From positions 1 through 36,020 of the forward strand of contig CAYREV010000025.1 in assembly GCA_964423345.1 (NCBI GenBank): a stretch of DNA of 36,020 nt, written 5' to 3'. A model generated the notes under the pieces. That model saw nothing but the letters and a program-made list of their open reading frames with translations. It was not told the origin of the DNA and ran no database searches. Each line of letters opens with the position of its first letter. The first letter of the stretch is position 1. Shown piece by piece: positions 26,069 through 33,160 of the stretch. Origin of the DNA: CAYREV01 sp964423345. GTDB lineage: Bacteria; Bacteroidota; Rhodothermia; Balneolales; Balneolaceae. A program made the position numbers and the translations under genes.

Positions 26069-26473
26069 TCAGTTCCCTCCGTCGCCATCAGAACCGGAGC
26101 CTGAGCCGCCATCCTCTTGCTGGCTCGGGGGCAGTTCGGGTACGGCCGATGGAGTTTGAGACTGGTTGTTCATATTGTCCTGCTGTACCGGCTGCTCCAC
26201 GCCGCTTTGCTGCACTGCGCTTCCAGGCGAGCCGCCCGCATCAATAGCGAAATTGGCCAGCACACAAAGCACCAGCAGCGCCGTGCCCAGCACCGTTGTG
26301 GATTTGGAGAGCAGGTCGGCTGTGCGACGGGCACCGAGGCCCGCACCACCGCTGAGAGAGGCTCCCGCAAGTCCCCCGGATAGTCCGGAACCCTGTCCGG
26401 GCTGCAGCAGGATTACTATAGTCAATAAAACGCAGATCAGAACGATCAGACTTAATATAATTGTGTAAAGCAT
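26069..26473 (-). CDS. secG: Preprotein translocase subunit SecG
   Basis: 134 residues. SecG is the small membrane partner of SecYE and eases protein export. The typical layout is visible: a first membrane helix (ILSLIVLICVLLTIVILLQ), the conserved cytoplasmic loop PGQGSGLSGGLAGASLSGGAGLGARRTADLLSK, and a second helix (TTVLGTALLVLCVLANFAI). The C-terminal 50 residues are a hydrophilic Gln/Ser/Gly-rich tail, longer than in E. coli and of a kind seen in this lineage. An AAGGA Shine-Dalgarno site lies four bases before the ATG, and a good promoter match lies at 26506-26536. Confidence 0.93.
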   Translation of the reverse strand: MLYTIILSLIVLICVLLTIVILLQPGQGSGLSGGLAGASLSGGAGLGARRTADLLSKSTTVLGTALLVLCVLANFAIDAGGSPGSAVQQSGVEQPVQQDNMNNQSQTPSAVPELPPSQQEDGGSGSGSDGDGGN

Positions 26474-26505
26474 AATTCCTTTTTATGAAGTGTGTCTTAG
26501 ACCCG

Positions 26506-26536
26506 TAAAGATATTCAAAATTGTGTTTTTTTACAA
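26506..26536 (-). promoter_or_regulatory. Candidate secG promoter (TTG-N20-TATCTTTA)
   Basis: Read on the minus strand, TTG (26536-26534) is followed after 20 bases by TATCTTTA (26513-26506), 33 bases ahead of the secG ATG. This fits the Bacteroidota promoter layout (TTG, about 19-20 bases, TAnnTTTG) in spacing and in all but the last base. It is the best promoter match I see in the window. Confidence 0.45.
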
Positions 26537-26611
26537 CGATATGGCATTAGATAAATTCTAATGGTAGTTTAATCCGAACCTTGGTCCTTCCCAATACATT
26601 CAACCTATTTC

Positions 26612-27508
26612 ATGGATTACCAACAAGTAACTGAGGAATTTACCTCCTTCATCCAGCAATTCCCGGGCATGAGCTACCAGCTAGCAGCTACGGTCCTGGT
26701 AATTATCTCCCTCTGGCTCATCCGTTTCATCACCATACGGATCATCAACCGAAACCTCGAGGATACGAAGAACCAGTACCGCTGGCGCAAAAATCTCACT
26801 TACGTCATCGGCTTCCTGGGTATTTTCCTCATAGGCAGCATCTGGTCGGAAGGCTTTCAGTCGATCTCAACCTTTCTGGGGTTGCTCAGTGCGGGCCTCG
26901 CCATTGCCCTGAAGGATCCGGTATCCGATTTTGCCGGGTGGATATTTCTATTGTGGCGCAAACCTCTCAAAGTGGGCGACCGCATCCAGATCGGCGAGGT
27001 GAAAGGAGATGTGATCGACATCCGGCTGTTCAAGTTCACGGTACTGGAAATCGGCAATTGGGTACACGCCGACCAGAGTACCGGACGGGTAGTCCATGTG
27101 CCCAACCACGCCATTTTTACCGACTCGCTGGCCAACTATACCAGTGATTTCGAGTTTATCTGGAACGAGATTGAGGTTCTTCTCACTTTTGAAAGCGACT
27201 GGAAGACAGCCAAAAAGCTGCTTCAGGAGATAGCCGACCGGCACCTCAAGGATTTTGTGAGTCATGCCGAAAACCAGGTCCGGCGGGCTGCCAAATCCTA
27301 TCTCATCCACTTCCACTACCTGACGCCCATCGTCTATACCGATGTGAGGGAAAGCGGCGTCAACCTCTCCATCCGCCACCTGACCGATCCCCGGAAAAGG
27401 CGCAGCATCAACCAGGCCATCTGGGAAGATATTCTTGAAGAGTTCGACAAATACGATAATATAGACCTCGCCTACCCAACCATGAGAATATACCGGCAGG
27501 ATCAATAG
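26612..27508 (+). CDS. MscS-family mechanosensitive ion channel
   Basis: 298 residues. The family opens under membrane tension to release solutes after osmotic downshock. The N-terminus has two membrane helices (about 18-40 and 64-84), then the pore-lining TM3 with a Gly/Ala-rich helix (STFLGLLSAGLAIALKDPVSDFAGWIFLL, about 91-119), then the beta domain (KVGDRIQIGEVKGDVIDI) with VHVPNHAIFTDSLANYT, and an alpha/beta C-terminal domain. It is divergent from secG and its stop lies one base from the stop of the convergent SRAP-like gene. Confidence 0.92.
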   Translation: MDYQQVTEEFTSFIQQFPGMSYQLAATVLVIISLWLIRFITIRIINRNLEDTKNQYRWRKNLTYVIGFLGIFLIGSIWSEGFQSISTFLGLLSAGLAIALKDPVSDFAGWIFLLWRKPLKVGDRIQIGEVKGDVIDIRLFKFTVLEIGNWVHADQSTGRVVHVPNHAIFTDSLANYTSDFEFIWNEIEVLLTFESDWKTAKKLLQEIADRHLKDFVSHAENQVRRAAKSYLIHFHYLTPIVYTDVRESGVNLSIRHLTDPRKRRSINQAIWEDILEEFDKYDNIDLAYPTMRIYRQDQ

Positions 27509-27509
27509 C

Positions 27510-28184
27510 CTATTTGGGGATGGGCTGAATAAGCTCGGGGCCGTTGTTGGAAAGGTCGTTCACCTTTTCGGAGACCCGGTTCACAGCCATCCTGGTCAGG
27601 TCGAATGGCCTAATCAGCTTCTGCAGCCCGGCTTCGGACCACTCCTCATCGGCCAGCCATTTCCCGTAGCTCTCCTCCGGAAGGATCACCGGCATGCGCT
27701 CGCCTACAGGTTGCACCAGGGCATTGGCTTCGGTCATGAGCAGTGTAAAGGAATAAACATTGCGGGTGCTCTGCGATTGCCATACGTCGTAGATGCCTGC
27801 AAGACCGGCCACCTTGTTCTCCAGCAGACGGATGAAAAAGGGAGTACTCTTTTTCTTTGAGGTCTTCCACTTATAAAAACCGTTGGCCGGAACGATGCAC
27901 CTGCGGGTATCGAGGCACTCCTTGAGCCGGCCGTCACCTAAAACATCCTCCAGCTCTGCCTGGTAATGCTCCTTGCCCTCTCTCTCCTCTTCGGCCCCCT
28001 CCGGTATGAGCCCCCATCGGAAACGATGGACTTTTCGCTCGCCTTCCTCGCGGCAGACTGCCGGCATCAGCGTGCCGGGGTTAATATTATAATCGGCTTC
28101 AAAAAAATCATTGCGGTGCGTCGAAACACCGAACGTTTTCTCAACTTCCTCTTTGGACGCATGCAGGGCCAGGCGATCGCTCAT
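27510..28184 (-). CDS. SRAP (YedK/HMCES)-fold protein lacking the catalytic residues
   Basis: 224 residues, full family length. SRAP proteins form a covalent link with abasic sites in single-stranded DNA through Cys2. The fold landmarks are kept: MxxR at the start, YNINPGTLMP near 32, RWGLIPE near 56, RRCIVPANGFYKWK near 94, TEANALVQPVGERMPVILP near 151, and ELIQPI at the end. But the known active-site residues are changed: Cys2 is Ser (MSDR instead of MCGR), the NAR(S/V)ET motif that holds the catalytic Asn is YQAELED at 74-80, the catalytic Glu of the (F/Y)EW motif is Lys105, and the catalytic His before the DR(M/R)P motif is Gly161. The reading frame is intact. It may have a binding or other role rather than crosslinking (inference). 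It is transcribed alone, divergent from the CPBP gene. Confidence 0.9.
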   Translation of the reverse strand: MSDRLALHASKEEVEKTFGVSTHRNDFFEADYNINPGTLMPAVCREEGERKVHRFRWGLIPEGAEEEREGKEHYQAELEDVLGDGRLKECLDTRRCIVPANGFYKWKTSKKKSTPFFIRLLENKVAGLAGIYDVWQSQSTRNVYSFTLLMTEANALVQPVGERMPVILPEESYGKWLADEEWSEAGLQKLIRPFDLTRMAVNRVSEKVNDLSNNGPELIQPIPK

Positions 28185-28278
28185 GAATACACTGTTTTAC
28201 TTTATCGATTGATGACGTAGGTTATGTGTCTCACGAATGTAATGCAAACCAACTTGCTGCTCTGATTGTTTCACCGTT

Positions 28279-29226
28279 ATGAATATTTTTATTAACAAAG
28301 AAGAGGGACGGATTCGTGCCGGGTGGCGCCTGCTCGTTCAATTTGCCCTGTTTATCCTGTTAACGGGCTTGATGATGCTGGCCAAAAATGCATGGGTCGC
28401 GAGCACCCTCCACCTTTACAATACCTTTGTATTTGCCATGGCGGGGACTGCCAGCGTCTGGATTGCCGCTTTCTTTCTGGACAAGCGCGACTTCGCAGAT
28501 TACGGCATTGCGTGGGACAGCCGATGGAAGAGGGAGCTGGCGGCGGGCATGGCCATCGGGGGCGTGCCCATGCTCCTCATCTTCGCCGTTGAATGGTCGG
28601 CGGGCTGGGTGACCGTTACCGGCTTCGGTTGGGAGCGGCCCGCAAGTATGCCCTACTACCTTTGGATCGGCACCTATCTGATTTCAATGGCCTTCGTGGG
28701 CTTTTATGAAGAACTTATCTTTCGGGGCTACCAGATTCTCAATATGGTAGAGGGGTTCCACCCCACCCCGTTGAACCTGGCGCGTGCTTCGGCTACGGCC
28801 ATTATTATCAGCTCAGCCATCTTTGCCATACTTCATGCCGGCAACCCCAACGCAAACCTGCTCTCGACCTTCAATATTATTCTGGCCGGAATTGTCCTCG
28901 CCCTGCCCTTCCTGATCACCGGGCGCCTGGCGGTCTCGATAGGCATGCACTTCTCGTGGAATTTCATGCAGGGCGGCCTGCTGGGACTGCCCGTCAGCGG
29001 TACCCGCTTTCGGGGTTCCCTGCTGCAAGTCAGGCAGGAGGGGGCCGACTTTATGACCGGCGGAGCTTTCGGGCCCGAGGCGGGAATGCTGGGCCTGCTG
29101 GCCATCTTGCTGATGCTCCTGCTTTTCTACCTCTATATTAGCCGAAAACAACCTTCCCTGGCCGTTTCACTCACCCTGCGGACGGACCCCTCTAAATCTA
29201 CTAAAACGGATGAGTCAAGCCTATAA
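28279..29226 (+). CDS. CPBP family intramembrane glutamic endopeptidase
   Basis: 315 residues with about eight membrane helices. The CPBP/Abi (CAAX-protease-like) motifs are present: E144-E145-x3-R149 in YEELIFRG, His186 in FAILHAGNPNAN, and His224 with Asn228 in GMHFSWNFMQ, which together form the intramembrane Glu protease site. Bacterial members include bacteriocin-immunity and prenyl-protein processing proteins; no substrate can be named here. The C-terminal 30 residues are a short hydrophilic tail. A 9-bp hairpin lies 25 bases after the stop. Confidence 0.88.
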   Translation: MNIFINKEEGRIRAGWRLLVQFALFILLTGLMMLAKNAWVASTLHLYNTFVFAMAGTASVWIAAFFLDKRDFADYGIAWDSRWKRELAAGMAIGGVPMLLIFAVEWSAGWVTVTGFGWERPASMPYYLWIGTYLISMAFVGFYEELIFRGYQILNMVEGFHPTPLNLARASATAIIISSAIFAILHAGNPNANLLSTFNIILAGIVLALPFLITGRLAVSIGMHFSWNFMQGGLLGLPVSGTRFRGSLLQVRQEGADFMTGGAFGPEAGMLGLLAILLMLLLFYLYISRKQPSLAVSLTLRTDPSKSTKTDESSL

Positions 29227-29250
29227 GTTTTGTATATTCAGGCCTGTATT

Positions 29251-29275
29251 ACATCGCTTGTATTTGAAGCGATGT
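29251..29275. other. Perfect 9-bp hairpin between the CPBP and pseudo-helicase genes
   Basis: ACATCGCTT (29251-29259) pairs exactly with AAGCGATGT (29267-29275) around a 7-base loop. It lies 24 bases after the CPBP stop and 41 bases before the TTG start of the next gene. No U-tract follows on the plus strand, so it is a weak terminator at best; it could be part of the 5' leader of the DEAD-box-like gene. Confidence 0.5.
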
Positions 29276-29315
29276 TTGAGAAGCACAATGATAATTAAAC
29301 AGAAAGGTGAGAACG

Positions 29316-30671
29316 TTGAAATTTGAAGACATGAATCTAAGCCCTGAAGTTCTGGAAGGGCTCAAGGAAACACAGAACACGGAAGCAAGTTCCCTGCAAG
29401 AATCTATTTTACCGGCTTATGCCGAGGGCAAGGACGCTTTTATTAAAGCCGACAACATACAGGGAAAGGTGGAAGTCATCTCTATTACCTCCCTGGACAT
29501 GTACTGTAAACACAAGGAGGCCGAAGGCACGCTTATCCTGGTTCTTACGCCCAATGCCAAGGGGGCCCATCATATTGTGGGACAGATATCGGAGTTGGGT
29601 GCCAATACCTCCGTCACAACCGTGGCCGTAGATGACGACGGGGACCGGGAAGCGCAAGAGGAAGCCGTCTTGAGCGGCACGCCCGTACTGGTGGCCAATC
29701 CCGGCCGTCTTCTCGATATCATGCAGGACAACCTTCATATTTTCAGGGATCTGAAATACCTTGTGGTAGACGGCCTTGACGAGATGATGGAGATGGGCCA
29801 TGAAGAGCATCTCAAGCGCATTCGAAAGCGTGTAGTCAGCGATAATCAGAAACTGCTCTTTACCAACCAGCTTAACAACAACGTTAAGTCGCTGGCCAAC
29901 CACTTCCTTGAAAAGCCCGAACTGATCGGTTTTGACAAGCTCGGCAACAACGGCCGTACTCTTGAAGGACCACCCAGTGTACCCCAGGATCTGTCCCAGG
30001 GATATATCAACGTGCCCAACCGCATGAAGATCACTACCCTCATGGCCCACCTGGAGAACACGCCCGATGACAGCTGCGTAATTTTCACAGCCTCCAAACG
30101 GGGTACCGACCGACTGTACCGCATTCTGCGCAAAAATAATATGAAAGCCACCAGCCTGCACGGCAAGCTTTCGGAAGAAAAGCACAAGCAGCGCTTTGCC
30201 AACTTCACCAACGGCGATGTACAGTATCTGCTTGTCACCGATATTTCCGCAAGCGAACTGACCCTGGACCGCGTGACCCAGGTGATCAACTACGATGTGC
30301 CCAACGATCCCGAAGAGTATAAGTACCGGGCCAACCTTGTGGGTTCCGGCAAAGCTTCGCGTATCGTGTCGCTGGTATCCAAACAGGACCAGAACGATAT
30401 ACGCCAGCTGGAAAACGAGCTGGGGCAGGCACCTCAGGAGCTGCCCCTTCCCGACAAGGTCAAGCAGAAACTTAAAGAGCGGAAGAAGGGCGGCAAGAAG
30501 CCCAAGAAGGAACGGGGTTCCAAAGGACAGAGCCGAGGACAGAAGAAAAAGCGGGAAGACCAGATGGAGCTTCCGCGGCCCAGCTACGACAAGCTCAGCG
30601 GCGGACGCAAAGGAGACAAGAAAGATGAAAGAACCGGTGTGGTAGAATTTTTCCGTAAGTTGTTCTCCTAA
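29316..30671 (+). CDS. DEAD-box-like protein with degenerate ATPase motifs (pseudo-helicase)
   Basis: About 451 residues from TTG 29316. A good AAAGGTGA Shine-Dalgarno site ends 6 bases before this TTG; a GTG at 29307 would put the site inside the gene. The two RecA-like domains of a DEAD-box RNA helicase are recognisable along the whole length, with F3 and Q28 of the Q motif kept. Catalytic motifs are altered: Walker A ADNIQGKV in place of AxTGxGKT, motif Ia PNAKGA for PTRELA, motif II DGLD for DEAD, motif III TNQ for SAT, motif V TDISASELTLD for TDxAARGxD, and motif VI YRANLVGS for HRxGRTGR. NPGR (Ib) and the LHGKL block remain. A Lys/Arg-rich tail of about 85 residues follows, likely for RNA contacts. 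It probably binds RNA or partners without ATP-driven unwinding (inference). It is followed after 19 bases by an FkbM gene. Confidence 0.88.
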   Translation: MKFEDMNLSPEVLEGLKETQNTEASSLQESILPAYAEGKDAFIKADNIQGKVEVISITSLDMYCKHKEAEGTLILVLTPNAKGAHHIVGQISELGANTSVTTVAVDDDGDREAQEEAVLSGTPVLVANPGRLLDIMQDNLHIFRDLKYLVVDGLDEMMEMGHEEHLKRIRKRVVSDNQKLLFTNQLNNNVKSLANHFLEKPELIGFDKLGNNGRTLEGPPSVPQDLSQGYINVPNRMKITTLMAHLENTPDDSCVIFTASKRGTDRLYRILRKNNMKATSLHGKLSEEKHKQRFANFTNGDVQYLLVTDISASELTLDRVTQVINYDVPNDPEEYKYRANLVGSGKASRIVSLVSKQDQNDIRQLENELGQAPQELPLPDKVKQKLKERKKGGKKPKKERGSKGQSRGQKKKREDQMELPRPSYDKLSGGRKGDKKDERTGVVEFFRKLFS

Positions 30672-30690
30672 ACCGGAAATCCATCTTCCC

Positions 30691-31506
30691 ATGGCCTCCA
30701 TTTTTGAAAAGATCAGACGGACCTCCAGGTATCACTACTACCGCCTGAAAAACGGCTGGCATTTCCCCTCAACCATGGCCCACCTGACCGGGGGCAATAT
30801 CGCACGGGGGTCCTACGAACCGGCCGTCTCGGCCCTTCTGAAAAGGACACTCGATGAAGGAGACCTCTTCCTCGACATAGGTGCCAATGTAGGGTATTAC
30901 AGCCGGCTGGCGGCCGACATTGTAGGGAATGAGGGGAAAATCTATGCCTTTGAAGCGGATCATGAAAATTTCCACGCCCTTTCCAAAAACCTAAAACACC
31001 TGAACAATGCCGTGCCTCTCTGCATGGCTGTATCAGACCAGAACTCCTTTCTCACCATACGGCACAGCTCCCATTCTTCCTGCCACAGCCTGGTGAGTAC
31101 CGTAAACTACCTGAACGACGAATCATCGGTTGTACCATCCATGTCTATCGATCATTTCTGGGAGCACTACCTGGGGCGGAAGTTTATAAAGCTGATGAAA
31201 ATTGACGTAGAGGGGGCGGAACTGCTGGTGCTTCACAGCATGGAGAAACTGGTAGAGGAGGGCAAGGTCGGCTCGGCCATCATAGAGTTTTGCCCGGAAA
31301 TCATGGTCCGCGCCGGAATCGACCCCCTGGAGTTTCTGGAGCTGCTCTCCTCCTATTTCAACATCCGCATCATTGAAAAGGAGTACCATGCTGCGGTACA
31401 GAAAGAGGAGATAAGCTCGCCAGCCGACTTCAAACGCCTGACCAACTTTCTGATGGAAAAACCCGAAGTGGCCAACAGCAACCTTTTCTGCAGGCTGAAT
31501 ACCTAA
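30691..31506 (+). CDS. FkbM family SAM-dependent methyltransferase
   Basis: 271 residues. The Rossmann-type SAM site is seen in DLFLDIGANVGYYSRLAADIVGNEGKIYAFEAD near residues 56-90, and the FkbM-typical LMKIDVEGAELLVLHSM lies near 166. FkbM enzymes O-methylate sugars or polyketides; the acceptor here is unknown. The end (SNLFCRLN) is like other members. It lies 19 bases behind the DEAD-box-like gene and is probably co-transcribed. Downstream it faces an alpha-oxoamine synthase tail to tail, with 27 bases between stops. Confidence 0.87.
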   Translation: MASIFEKIRRTSRYHYYRLKNGWHFPSTMAHLTGGNIARGSYEPAVSALLKRTLDEGDLFLDIGANVGYYSRLAADIVGNEGKIYAFEADHENFHALSKNLKHLNNAVPLCMAVSDQNSFLTIRHSSHSSCHSLVSTVNYLNDESSVVPSMSIDHFWEHYLGRKFIKLMKIDVEGAELLVLHSMEKLVEEGKVGSAIIEFCPEIMVRAGIDPLEFLELLSSYFNIRIIEKEYHAAVQKEEISSPADFKRLTNFLMEKPEVANSNLFCRLNT

Positions 31507-31533
31507 GGCGGCCTCAGGCATTCTTAATTCAGT

Positions 31534-32769
31534 TTATGCGGTAAGCTTCTCTTTTTCGCTTGCCGCGGCAAACACGATGTCCTTGATGGCTTCGAATCCG
31601 TCGAGCGTCTTCTTGATATGCTCTTCGGTATGAGCCGCCGTCGGGATCAGGCGAATCAGAACCGTCCCTTTGGGTACGACCGGATAGGCCACTCCGCTGA
31701 CAAAAATACCGTGCTCTTCCCTGAGCTTGCGCATAATAAGCTGGCAGAGTTCAGTGCTTCCCTCCGTGAGAACAGGCGTAACCGGGCATTCGGCCGGAAG
31801 TACATTATAACCGAGGTCCTTGAGCCCTTCACGGAGCATGTTCGTATTCTCCCAGAGCTTTTCTCTCCATTCGGGATGATTGCGTATCAGCTCCAGGCGC
31901 TTGCGTGCCGACTCCACTATAGGCATGGGTACGGACTTGGCAAATATCTGGCTTCGGGTATTGGCTTTCAGAAATTCAACTACCCGCTCTTCTGTAGCTA
32001 CAAAAGCGCCTATAAGGGCAAACGCCTTGGCAAAAGTACCGAAATAGATATCGATGCCCTCATGGCATCCGAGATGGGTTCCCGTACCCGAACCGTCTTC
32101 GCCCATCGTACCGATGCCGTGAGCGTCATCAACCAGCAGCCGGAAAGGATACTTCTCTTTCAGGGCGATCATCTCGTTTAATATTCCCAGGTCACCGGTC
32201 ATTCCGAACGCTCCCTCGGTCACGACCAGGATGGAAGAGTTGGGCTTGGCTTTCTTGTGGGCCCTTTCAAGCTGTTTTTCGAAACTCTCAATATCGTTAT
32301 GCTTGAACACCGACTTGTCGCCCATGGCCAGCTGTTTGCCATCTACAATACAGGCGTGGCTCAGCTCGTCGTAAATAAGGAAGTCATTGCGGTCCACCAG
32401 TGCATGAATCACACTCATGATGCCCTGGTAGCCGTAGTTCAGCAGCAAGGCCGAAGGCTTGTGCACAAAATCGGCCAGCTCCTGTTCCAGCGCTTCATGC
32501 TGGTCCGAGTTGCCGGTCATGAGCCGAGCACCCATCGGGGCACTGAATCCGTGCTTTTCGGCAGCTTCGGCATCAAAATCCAATACGTCGTCCCTGCCTC
32601 CTATCCCAAGGTAGTCATTAATGCTCCAAACGATGACGTCCTTGCCGTTAAACTTCATTACAGGCCCGAGACGACCTTCCAGTTTGGGATACGTATAATA
32701 ACCATATCCTTCAGAAGTGAATTCTCCCAGAGGGCTCGGTCTGTCCTGAAGCTTCTCAAATAAATCCAT
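31534..32769 (-). CDS. Alpha-oxoamine synthase family acyltransferase (serine palmitoyltransferase/KBL/AONS-like)
   Basis: 411 residues, fold-type I PLP enzyme. His138 (LSHACI), D214-D215-A-H217 (VDDAHGIG) and Lys248 (FGTFAKAF) form the PLP site. The family joins an amino acid to an acyl-CoA or acyl-ACP with loss of CO2: serine palmitoyltransferase, KBL, AONS, or cysteate acyltransferase of sulfonolipid makers. The N-terminal block (EGYGYYTYPKLEGRLGPVMKFNGKDVIVWSINDYLG) is the form common in Bacteroidota proteins thought to make sphingolipid or sulfonolipid bases, rather than in BioF. Substrate choice cannot be decided from sequence. It carries a TAACTTTA box 23 bases upstream of the ATG. Confidence 0.9.
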   Translation of the reverse strand: MDLFEKLQDRPSPLGEFTSEGYGYYTYPKLEGRLGPVMKFNGKDVIVWSINDYLGIGGRDDVLDFDAEAAEKHGFSAPMGARLMTGNSDQHEALEQELADFVHKPSALLLNYGYQGIMSVIHALVDRNDFLIYDELSHACIVDGKQLAMGDKSVFKHNDIESFEKQLERAHKKAKPNSSILVVTEGAFGMTGDLGILNEMIALKEKYPFRLLVDDAHGIGTMGEDGSGTGTHLGCHEGIDIYFGTFAKAFALIGAFVATEERVVEFLKANTRSQIFAKSVPMPIVESARKRLELIRNHPEWREKLWENTNMLREGLKDLGYNVLPAECPVTPVLTEGSTELCQLIMRKLREEHGIFVSGVAYPVVPKGTVLIRLIPTAAHTEEHIKKTLDGFEAIKDIVFAAASEKEKLTA

Positions 32770-32791
32770 ACCCGTTGTATAATCTATGTTC

Positions 32792-32799
32792 TAAAGTTA
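32792..32799 (-). promoter_or_regulatory. Candidate -7 promoter box of the oxoamine synthase
   Basis: On the minus strand these bases read TAACTTTA, seven of eight with TAnnTTTG and nearly identical to the box in front of gcvT. It is 23 bases from the ATG. No TTG -33 element is seen at the right distance. Confidence 0.3.
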
Positions 32800-32881
32800 A
32801 GATGACTCCCAGATCCTGCTTTTTCTCAGTCTCAGAGGCCTGGTAAAAAGGTGTGAAAGGTAATTAAAATTCCACTTTTTC

Positions 32882-32911
32882 GAAAACGGTTCCCCTTCCC
32901 GGAATCGTTTC
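32882..32911. other. Imperfect hairpin in the 373-base gap between the two PLP-enzyme genes
   Basis: GAAAACGGTTCC (32882-32893) pairs with GGAATCGTTTC (32901-32911) with one bulged A and one G-U pair. No U-tract follows. The gap (32770-33142) also holds a possible small reading frame (33005-33160) and a second structured stretch, GCAGCC/GGCTGC at 33082-33099, inside that frame. No transposon ends or tRNA are visible. Confidence 0.35.
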
Positions 32912-33004
32912 AAATTACTTTACATTACAGAACAAATTACTGAACCTAAGGGGAAATATAGGGTTTATTTCGTAAAAAAAGCATGGAAAGAACCTCCCTT
33001 TAAC

Positions 33005-33160
33005 ATGCAGGAAAGCGATAATTATATATACCTGGCCGCTTATGGTTCCCTGGGGGATTTAATCGTGCACGATCGGCAGGAGCAGCCCTATGAGGCTGCC
33101 ATCCACCTGCACCCCGTTTTAACCCTTATTCTGTTTATTTTATTAATTGCTAATTGCTAA
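33005..33160 (+). CDS. Possible small protein or gene remnant (51 aa)
   Basis: An ATG at 33005 opens a 51-codon frame (MQESDNYIYLAAYGSLGDL... ending LLIANC). The first 37 codons have GC-rich third positions like the neighbouring genes. The same frame is open upstream to 32864 without a start codon (it would read KGKYRVYFVKKAWKEPPFN before the ATG), as if part of an older gene. No Shine-Dalgarno site precedes the ATG, and the 3' end overlaps the PLP decarboxylase gene and its heptamer repeat. No family is recognised. A stem GCAGCC/GGCTGC at 33082-33099 could instead belong to the end of the decarboxylase transcript. Confidence 0.25.
   Translation: MQESDNYIYLAAYGSLGDLIVHDRQEQPYEAAIHLHPVLTLILFILLIANC

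Noticed and set aside
27510..28184. Idea that the missing Cys2 of the SRAP protein is a start-site or frameshift artefact
   Set aside because: Met-Ser-Asp-Arg aligns directly with Met-Cys-Gly-Arg, the frame is intact, and three other catalytic positions far apart are also changed.
29316..30671. Idea that the DEAD-box-like gene is a decaying pseudogene
   Set aside because: It has no stop or frameshift over 451 codons, a good ribosome site, and well-kept structural blocks; only the catalytic motifs are changed.
29409..30701. Long minus-strand reading frame of 430 codons
   Set aside because: It lies antisense to the DEAD-box-like gene, which matches a known fold along its whole length; the antisense product matches no family.
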